From DATAOG01 sp963757395 (lineage in GTDB: Bacteria > Pseudomonadota > Alphaproteobacteria > Geminicoccales > Geminicoccaceae), in contig CAVWRK010000025.1 in the NCBI GenBank assembly GCA_963757395.1, positions 62,001 to 126,000 on the forward strand: DNA of 64,000 nt, given 5' to 3'. Numbering within the stretch: position 1 is the first letter of the stretch; the number at the start of each line of letters is the position of its first letter. Under the pieces are notes generated by a model. That model was not told the DNA's origin, did not search any database, and saw only the letters and a program-made list of their open reading frames with translations. This document shows, one piece after another, positions 58,529-64,000 of this stretch. A program made the translations under genes and the position numbers.

Positions 58529-58917
58529 CCCAGGGCGCGGCGCGCCTCGCCACGGCGGGGCGCGACCATCCCCGGCCGGACGGCATCCGGCAGTCCATGG
58601 CGTGCGCTGTGACGCGCGCCACAGCCCTGGCGCGCGCTCCGGGGCTATCCCGAAGGTTCGAGGATCGTCGGCGGCTGCACGGGGAGCAGAGCGATGAGCC
58701 CGGAATTCGGCGACTGGACTGGCACGGCGCAGCCTGAGATCCGCGAGCAACGTTCGGGGCTCAAGGGTTTCGGCGGGCGCCCCTGGCTGCATCCGGCCTG
58801 GTGCGAGCCGGCCGGTCACGACCCGCAGAGCGAGGCGGTCGTGGTCAGTGGCTTGGCGAACCGGGCGCGGCTCGCTAAGCCTGGATCGTGTCCGGACAGC
58901 GGGGAGCTCAGTCTAGG
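58529..58917. other. Intergenic region, possible lost gene
   Basis: A 389-bp gap before the sugar permease. A GGAGCAGAGCG site and ATG 58694 begin a frame (MSPEFGDWTGTAQPEIREQR...) that runs into the permease gene; the composition is not convincing and no family is recognised. Sugar permeases of this type normally follow an ATPase and a binding-protein gene, neither of which is here, so the operon's first genes may have been lost or rearranged. Confidence 0.4.
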
Positions 58918-59931
58918 ATGGCGGTTCAGACCAAGAGCAGGCAGGCGGCCCTCGGCCTCGAGCGCGCCGCCCTGCTCAACCAGTTGCTCGACCATCTGGT
59001 CTGGCTGATCCTGGCGATCATCCTGGTCATCTTCTCGCTCACCATCGAGGGCTTCTTCCAGGTCGGCATCTTTCTCAACATCATGCAGCACGCGACCTTC
59101 GTCGGCCTGATCGCGATCGGCCTGTCGTTCTGCATCATCGCCGGCCACATGGACCTGTCGGTCGAATCGGTCATGGCGTTCGCCGCCATGCTCGCGGCCT
59201 GGCTCGCCGCCGGCCGCGGCTCGGCCTCCGGGCTCGAGCTCAACACCTGGCTGACGCTCCTGCTTGCGATCGTCTTCGGGGCGGCGGCCGGCCTGTTCAA
59301 CGGCCTGCTCGTGATCCGCTTCCAGATCAACGCCTTCATCGTCACGCTCGCGACCTACATCTCGATCCGGGGCTTCGGCCTGGTGCTGACCGGCGGCCGC
59401 TCGATGTACGGCCTGCCCGACGATTTCCGCGTCGTCGCGACCGCCGACCTGCTCGGCCTGCCGCTGCTGGTGGTGATTCTGATCGTCGCCTACGTGCTGT
59501 TCCACGTGATCCTGACCCGGACCCGCTTCGGGCGTTACGTCTACCTGGTCGGCGGCAACGTGACCGCGGTGTTCCGGGCCGGCATCCCGGTCGAGCGCGT
59601 GCTGTACACGGTGTTCGTGATGTCCGGCGTGCTGGCCGCGATCGCCGGCTGGCTGCTCGCCGCGCGCAGCAACGGCGCCACCCCGAACCTCGGCTTCGGC
59701 ATGCTGTTCGAGGCGTTCGCCGCGGTCGTGATCGGCGGGGTGTCCTTGCGCGGCGGCGTCGGGCGGCTGTCCGGGGTGTTCGCGGGCGTGCTGCTGCTCA
59801 GCGCGATCGACACCGCGATCAACGTCATGGGGCTCGCCGCCTACTACATGCAGGTGATCCGGGGCGGCCTGATGCTGCTCGCCGTCCTGCTCGACAGCGT
59901 CAACACCACGATCCGCCGCCGCTACCTCTGA
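58918..59931 (+). CDS. Ribose-type (RbsC/XylH family) ABC transporter permease
   Basis: 337 residues with about nine to ten helices. The family pattern is clear: GLIAIGLSFCIIAGHMDLSV (with the GxxDLSVG-like motif), GLFNGLLVIRFQINAFIVTL, ATYISIRGFGLVLTGGRSM, TRFGRYVYLVGGNVTAVFRA (GxNxxAA-like motif facing the ATPase), and FEAFAAVVIGGVSLRGGVGR. It should move a pentose, hexose or similar sugar with an ATPase and binding protein encoded elsewhere. ATG 58918 is the first with a membrane-protein context, though the ribosome binding site is weak. Orphaned from its partners in this window. Confidence 0.92.
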   Translation: MAVQTKSRQAALGLERAALLNQLLDHLVWLILAIILVIFSLTIEGFFQVGIFLNIMQHATFVGLIAIGLSFCIIAGHMDLSVESVMAFAAMLAAWLAAGRGSASGLELNTWLTLLLAIVFGAAAGLFNGLLVIRFQINAFIVTLATYISIRGFGLVLTGGRSMYGLPDDFRVVATADLLGLPLLVVILIVAYVLFHVILTRTRFGRYVYLVGGNVTAVFRAGIPVERVLYTVFVMSGVLAAIAGWLLAARSNGATPNLGFGMLFEAFAAVVIGGVSLRGGVGRLSGVFAGVLLLSAIDTAINVMGLAAYYMQVIRGGLMLLAVLLDSVNTTIRRRYL

Positions 59932-59941
59932 GGACGCCCGG

Positions 59942-60676
59942 CTACGGCGCACCGGCGAGGCGGGTCCAGCCGGCCAGCCGCGCCTCCTCGTCGCTACAGA
60001 AGATGCGCTCGCCCCGGCTGGGATCGATGACGACCTGCTCGTATTCCGGATCGGTCGGTACGTAGTAGATCCGACGGCCGTCGGCGCTGCGCGCGCCCTT
60101 GACGTTGCAGCCGCGGTCCTGGGCGTCCTTGCCGCCGGGGTCCGCCTCGGCGGCGCGCCAGACCCAGGGCAGCTCGAACTGGCTGTGCCAGATGCCGAGG
60201 TGGGCGTCCTTGGCGCTCTTCTCGGCCTCGGCGTCGCCCGGGAAGCTGTCCGGCGTCGCGACGCCGTAGCCGTTTTGGAGCATGACCTCGGCCAGGTCCT
60301 CGTCGCCCACCTGGCAGACCTCGATCAGGGCGCCGTCGGCCGTGCGCTTCGGGGGCCCGCCGCCCCAGGGCGAGCACTGCAGCTCCTGGTCGCCGACGGT
60401 CACGAGCTTGCGCAGTGCCAGTGCCGCCTCGACGCCGCAGGGCGACCGGGTGTCGTCGTTCTCGCAGAGCTGCCCGAGCTCCGGGGCGTCGATCCCGTAC
60501 AGCTGGATCGTCGCGCCGTCGACCTCGAGGGTGTCGCCGTCGATCACGCGCGGCGTCGGGCTGCTGCCCCGCGCCTTCGAGGACAGGGTCGCCGCGTAGC
60601 CGGCGAGCAGGACGATCGGGATTGCCAGCAACGGCCCCAGAAACGGCCGCAGAAACGGCCAGGTCCGCATGGTCAT
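59942..60676 (-). CDS. Thermonuclease (SNase-like) family protein
   Basis: 244 residues. An N-terminal membrane anchor or signal (FLGPLLAIPIVLLAGYAATL) precedes a staphylococcal-nuclease-like OB fold: PRVIDGDTLEVDGATIQLYGIDAPELGQLC, with the metal Asp residues, then CGVEAALALRKLVTVGDQEL and DLAEVMLQNGYGVATPDSF. The catalytic Arg of the SNase strand (IRL in nuclease) is Gln here (IQLYGID), so nuclease activity is doubtful. The C-terminal ~60 residues (CNVKGARSADGRRIYYVPTD and GERIFCSDEEARLAGWTRL) form the small sunset-like domain often fused to such nucleases. ATG 60676 was chosen; 60718 is an alternative. Cell-envelope location inferred. Confidence 0.88.
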   Translation of the reverse strand: MTMRTWPFLRPFLGPLLAIPIVLLAGYAATLSSKARGSSPTPRVIDGDTLEVDGATIQLYGIDAPELGQLCENDDTRSPCGVEAALALRKLVTVGDQELQCSPWGGGPPKRTADGALIEVCQVGDEDLAEVMLQNGYGVATPDSFPGDAEAEKSAKDAHLGIWHSQFELPWVWRAAEADPGGKDAQDRGCNVKGARSADGRRIYYVPTDPEYEQVVIDPSRGERIFCSDEEARLAGWTRLAGAP

Positions 60677-60858
60677 GGCCGATCCGGCGCGCGCAGCGGC
60701 TCGATCCGTTCCAAGCATCGCCTCGCTCGTCCCACGGCCACGACCTCCCGGTTTTTTGGCTCTGTGCAGAAGATAAATGCATCGCCAAGGTCGGCAAGGG
60801 CGACCCCGGAGCCGGGCAGAGCGCGCGGCCAATCGCCCGTCAAAAGGGCAGGCTCGGC

Positions 60859-60886
60859 TTGACCGGGGGGCGCGAGCTTCTAGAGT
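60859..60886 (+). promoter_or_regulatory. Candidate promoter of the phosphoglycerate mutase gene
   Basis: TTGACC (60859-60864) and TAGAGT (60881-60886) are 16 bp apart, 60 bp before the ATG. Reasonable sigma-70 match by eye. Confidence 0.4.
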
Positions 60887-60945
60887 CGTGTCCGGCCCAT
60901 CACCGCCCGGCGGTCCGTGGCCCGCTCCGGTCTGGAACACCGACC

Positions 60946-62145
60946 ATGCTCGATCTGATCAAGCCGCTCGTGGTCCGCAACGCGAGCAAGATCGTGCTCG
61001 CGGTCGCCGATGGTCTGGGCGGGCTGCCGGTCGAGCGGGGTGGCCCGACCGAGCTCGAGGCGGCCGCGACCCCGAACCTCGATGCCCTGGTCAGGGACAA
61101 CGTCTGCGGCCTCTCGCTGCCAGTGCGCCCCGGGATCACGCCCGGCAGCGGGCCGGGCCATCTCGGCTTGTTCGGCTATGATCCGGTGCAGCACCAGATC
61201 GGCCGCGGCGTGCTCGAGGCGCTCGGCATCGACTTCGATCTGCAGCCGAACGACGTGGCGGCGCGCGGTAATTTCTGCACGGTCGACGCGGCGGGCCTGA
61301 TCACCGATCGCCGCGCCGGGCGGATCGCCAGCGAGCCGGCGCGCGCGGTCGTGGTCAAGCTCAAGCAGATCCGGATCGAGGGCGCGGAGGTCTTCGTCGA
61401 GCACGTCCGCGAATACCGCTTCGTCGTGGTCCTGCGCGGCGACGCGGGCGGCGCCGATGTCGCCGACACCGATCCCGGCCGGGAAGGGGTCCGGCCGCTC
61501 GCCGCCAAAGCGGCGAACCCCGAGTCCGAGCCGACGGCGCGCCTGATCGGCGAGTTCATCAGGCAGGCGGCCGCGATCCTCGAGGGCGAGCCGCAGGCCA
61601 ACATGGTGACGCTCCGCGGCATCGCGCGCCGGCCGCCGGTGCCCTCGATGGCCGAGGTCTATGGCCTCAACGCCGCCGCGCTCGCGGTCTATCCGATGTA
61701 TCGAGGCCTTGCCCGTCTGGTCGGCATGACGATCCTCGATCCCGGCCGCAACTGGGCCGAGCAGTGCGAGGCGCTGCGCCGGCACTGGCGAGACTACGAC
61801 TTCTTCTTCCTGCACTACAAATATACCGACGCCGCCGGCGAGGACGGCGACTTCCAGCGCAAGGTCGAGCGGATCGAGGAGTTCGACGCCGAGTTTTCGA
61901 AGATCGCCGCGCTCGGGCCCGACGTCCTGATCGTCACCGGTGATCACAGCACGCCCGCCAGGCTCAAGAGCCACAGCTGGCACCCGGTGCCGGTGCTGCT
62001 GGCGTCCGACGCCTGCCGGCCGGACCTGGTCGACAGCTTCGGCGAGCGGCCCTGCCTTTTGGGCGGTCTCGGTCAGCTCGAGGCGAAATACCTGCTCCCA
62101 CTCGCGCTTGCCCACGCCGGACGGCTCGCCAAGTTCGGGGCGTGA
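60946..62145 (+). CDS. Archaeal-type 2,3-bisphosphoglycerate-independent phosphoglycerate mutase
   Basis: Interconverts 3- and 2-phosphoglycerate in glycolysis. 399 residues of the alkaline phosphatase superfamily, ApgM type. The N-terminal metal site is KIVLAVADGLGGLPVERGGP, followed by EAAATPNLDALVRDNVCGLS and GITPGSGPGHLGLFGYDPVQ with the catalytic Ser. Later metal ligands are in YDFFFLHYKYTDAAGEDGDF and IVTGDHSTPARLKSHSWHP. Each is in the place expected for the family. It differs from the 500-residue bacterial GpmI; ApgM-like enzymes occur in scattered bacteria. ATG 60946. The stop overlaps the first codon of the damaged flippase gene (62142). Confidence 0.92.
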   Translation: MLDLIKPLVVRNASKIVLAVADGLGGLPVERGGPTELEAAATPNLDALVRDNVCGLSLPVRPGITPGSGPGHLGLFGYDPVQHQIGRGVLEALGIDFDLQPNDVAARGNFCTVDAAGLITDRRAGRIASEPARAVVVKLKQIRIEGAEVFVEHVREYRFVVVLRGDAGGADVADTDPGREGVRPLAAKAANPESEPTARLIGEFIRQAAAILEGEPQANMVTLRGIARRPPVPSMAEVYGLNAAALAVYPMYRGLARLVGMTILDPGRNWAEQCEALRRHWRDYDFFFLHYKYTDAAGEDGDFQRKVERIEEFDAEFSKIAALGPDVLIVTGDHSTPARLKSHSWHPVPVLLASDACRPDLVDSFGERPCLLGGLGQLEAKYLLPLALAHAGRLAKFGA

Positions 62146-62926
62146 AGCCGGTCACGCCCGCCGCGGCGAGCCCGGTGCGCCGCGGCGGAGCTTCCGAGCC
62201 AGCAGGCGCGCGGCGGCCGGCCGGGGTGATCGGCGATCCCGACGCCCCGGCCTCGAGGAGCGCCAAAGTCCACCTGGCCCGAGGGGCGGCGCGCGCGTTG
62301 GTCATCAATATCCTTGGCACCGGCCTGGCCTTCCTGAGCCAGGTTCTGCCGGCGTCTACGCGGTGGCGTGCCGGACCGCCGAACTGGTCGCATTCGCCCT
62401 GACCGCGATCAATTCCATCTTCGCCCCGAGCATCGCCGCGCTCTATGCGCGCGGCGACCGCTCGGGCGTGCAGACCATGGTCACCACGACCGCCTGGTGG
62501 GCGACACTCTCGGCCCTGGTGATCGCGCTGCCCCTCTTTGCCTTGCCCGGGCTCGTGCTGTCGCTGTTCGGCGATGGCTTCGCCTCGGGATCGGCCGCGT
62601 TGCGGATCCTGCTGCTGGGTCAGCTCGTCAATGCCACGGCCGGATCGGTCGGCGTGATGTTGACGATGACCGGGCACGAGCGCCAGGCGGCGGTCGTGAT
62701 GATGGTCGCCGCAGCCGGCCAGATCGGGCTGAGCGTCGCCCTGATCCCCCGGTTCGGCGTCGAGGGCGCGGCCGTGGCCAACGCCGTGTCGCTGATCGGC
62801 TGGAACCTGGCGCTGGCGGTCCCGACCTGGAGGAAGCTCAGGATCGTGCCGAGCATCCTCGCGCGGCGGATGACTCGGGTCGGGACTCGGGTCGGTGACT
62901 TGGGTCGGGTGCGGGCGGGTCCGTAG
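62142..62926 (+). pseudogene. Polysaccharide flippase (MATE/MVF type), internal deletion and frame change
   Basis: The beginning (SAKVHLARGAARALVINILG, TGLAFLSQVL) is the first membrane helix of an O-antigen/oligosaccharide flippase. At about 62345 the sequence jumps, in another frame, to AGVYAVACRTAELVAFALTA, INSIFAPSIAALYARGDRSG, which in full-length relatives lies about 200 residues further on. The remainder (LPGLVLSLFGDGFASGSAAL, GVMLTMTGHERQAAVVMMVA, VEGAAVANAVSLIGWNLALA) is normal to the C-terminus. Roughly 600 bp, including several helices, is therefore missing and the product would not work. Real deletion or assembly collapse cannot be told apart. Confidence 0.8.
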
Positions 62927-62927
62927 C

Positions 62928-64000
62928 TCAAGGCACGCCCACGGCGCGGCCCAGCGTGGCCGCATGGGACGCTCGCAGGTCGATGCCACGGGCGCCGGCG
63001 GCAGGGGTCGTCGACAGGTCGGCGAGCTCGAGCGGCGGCGCACACTCCTCGGGCGTCAGAAACCAGCCACCCCGGCGCATCGCCGCGCCGAGATCGGATC
63101 GGCTGGAGAGCGCCGCCAGCGGGATCGCGAGCGCGCAGCCGACGAGCACCGGACCGAGCCAGAGCAACAGTTCGGGCGCGACCAGCCAGGCGACCCCCGC
63201 CCAGAGGCAGCCGAGCAGCGTGATGTCGCCATAGCACAGGGTGACGGCCGTCCAGCTCTCGGTCTGGCAGTCGCGCTGCTGGGCAGTCCAGGCAACGCCG
63301 CGGCCGAGCAGAATGCCGAGCACGGCCTTGCTGTGCTGAATCATCAGGACCGGCGCGAGCAGCACCGAGAGCGCGAGCTCGGCAGCGGCCGCGCGCAGCA
63401 GACGCAGGCCGCCGCCGAACGCCCGCCGGCGTGCGCGCTGCGCCAGGGCCAACCCCAACGGCAGCAGCTTGGGCAGCAACAGCATGCCAATCGTGATCCA
63501 GGCCAGCCCGATCAGCTGGCGGGGATCGGCGACCGGCCAGGGCTGAAAGAACAGACTGGCCTCGTGGACCGTGGCCTTGGCCCAGATGTTGGCGCGCGCC
63601 GCCTCCACCGTGGTCAGCACGAGCAGTAGCAGCCAGAGCAGGGAGACCACATAGGACATCGCGCCGAGCGCCAGGTGCAGACGGCTGACCGCAGCCAGGC
63701 CCTTGGCGGCGAGCAGACGCACATGCTGCAGATTGCCCTGGCACCAGCGCCGATCGCGGGCCAGATAGCCACGCAGGGTCGAGGGCAGCTCCTCGTAGCT
63801 GCCGCCGAGCTCGGGGACCAGCCAGACCGACCAGCCGGCGCGCTGGAGGAGCGCGGCCTCGACGAAGTCGTGGCTCAGGATCTCTCCGCCCAGCGGGGGC
63901 TTGCCGGGCAAGGTTGGCAGCCCGGCGGCGGCCATGAACGCCTGGGTCCGGAGGATCGCATTGTGGCCCCAATAGTTGCCACTGCCGGGGAACCAATAGG
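62928..64000 (-). CDS. opgH: Glucans biosynthesis glucosyltransferase OpgH (MdoH), 5' part outside window
   Basis: Makes the beta-glucan backbone of osmoregulated periplasmic glucans from UDP-glucose, at the inner membrane. Only the C-terminal ~357 residues are present; the frame is open to the window edge. Diagnostic segments: PGSGNYWGHNAILRTQAFM, ILSHDFVEAALLQRAGWSVW, LARDRRWCQGNLQHVRLLAA (the QxxRW-type acceptor motif of GT2 enzymes), then several C-terminal membrane helices. The stop is two bases from that of the convergent flippase. An opgG partner, if present, lies beyond the window. Confidence 0.95.
   Translation of the reverse strand, partial: YWFPGSGNYWGHNAILRTQAFMAAAGLPTLPGKPPLGGEILSHDFVEAALLQRAGWSVWLVPELGGSYEELPSTLRGYLARDRRWCQGNLQHVRLLAAKGLAAVSRLHLALGAMSYVVSLLWLLLLVLTTVEAARANIWAKATVHEASLFFQPWPVADPRQLIGLAWITIGMLLLPKLLPLGLALAQRARRRAFGGGLRLLRAAAAELALSVLLAPVLMIQHSKAVLGILLGRGVAWTAQQRDCQTESWTAVTLCYGDITLLGCLWAGVAWLVAPELLLWLGPVLVGCALAIPLAALSSRSDLGAAMRRGGWFLTPEECAPPLELADLSTTPAAGARGIDLRASHAATLGRAVGVP

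Noticed and set aside
58694..59008. A 104-codon gene before the sugar permease
   Set aside because: It has a possible ribosome binding site but overlaps the permease start out of frame, and its composition is not convincing.

Overview
The window is a G+C-rich stretch of bacterial chromosome. Gene content points to an alphaproteobacterium that makes polyhydroxyalkanoate: a phasin gene with PhaR-like TGC-N3-GCA boxes, an hrcA-grpE pair, an alphaproteobacterial RpoH-type promoter before htpG, and a membrane heme/ferredoxin adenylate cyclase of the kind known from rhizobia. A Rhodospirillales-like lineage is a guess; there is no rRNA gene to settle it. No phage, CRISPR array, transposase or rRNA operon was seen.

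Layout. 0-10 kb: membrane guanylate/adenylate cyclase, two tandem paralogous small exported proteins, Bax inhibitor-1 family protein, a frameshifted phytase-like lipoprotein, a queuosine-precursor-type transporter, rpmB, an MFS transporter and a PAS-GGDEF-EAL protein. 10-15.5 kb: phasin, hrcA-grpE, argG, a DsbA-fold isomerase, a broken HAD phosphatase. 15.7-19.7 kb: two FGGY sugar kinases, both broken by frameshifts, and an SDR dehydrogenase. 19.7-26.7 kb: rRNA/tRNA methyltransferase, GNAT, TerC, two tRNA-Ala genes, yggT-DUF167-folD, mscL, a YbaK-family deacylase and a TVP38/VTT membrane protein.

26.7-31.1 kb is unlike the rest. It has lower G+C in places and is built from gene pieces: a remnant of a second VTT protein, the first two helices of an aquaporin, a complete unassigned FAD-binding protein, a peroxiredoxin, a complete aquaporin, two divergent fragments that look like halves of a ferredoxin, and the first third of a Fic protein that stops at the end of a DUF1194 gene. 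This is the best candidate for a mobile or recombined island. The flavoprotein, peroxiredoxin and aquaporin together suggest a peroxide-related module, which is a hypothesis.

31-48 kb: DUF1194 protein, a redox-type cyclase with a [2Fe-2S] domain, htpG, an AMDase/maleate isomerase-like protein with dtd, malQ, rpe-rpiA, a P1B-type metal ATPase with a C-terminal hemerythrin domain, an orphan PotA-type ATPase, a binding-protein/cytochrome c fusion, sixA-like phosphatase, hydrolase, universal stress protein and dodecin. 48-54 kb is a nucleoside salvage region (deoA, deoC and a cytidine deaminase-purine nucleoside phosphorylase fusion) that also carries a SPOR protein and MarC. Its ribose and deoxyribose phosphate products feed the pentose-phosphate genes rpe/rpiA. 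54-64 kb: frameshifted peptide-binding protein, methyltransferase, EF-hand protein, cytochrome c', a sugar ABC permease, SNase-like nuclease, archaeal-type phosphoglycerate mutase, a flippase with an internal deletion and the 3' part of opgH.

An important caveat is the density of frameshifts: about a dozen otherwise recognisable genes change frame one to three times, often in short G/C runs. Conserved housekeeping genes such as argG, folD, htpG and deoA are intact, but rpe, malQ and mscL are affected. Sequence error in a draft or metagenomic assembly is therefore at least as likely as real gene decay, and apparent fusions must be judged with this in mind.
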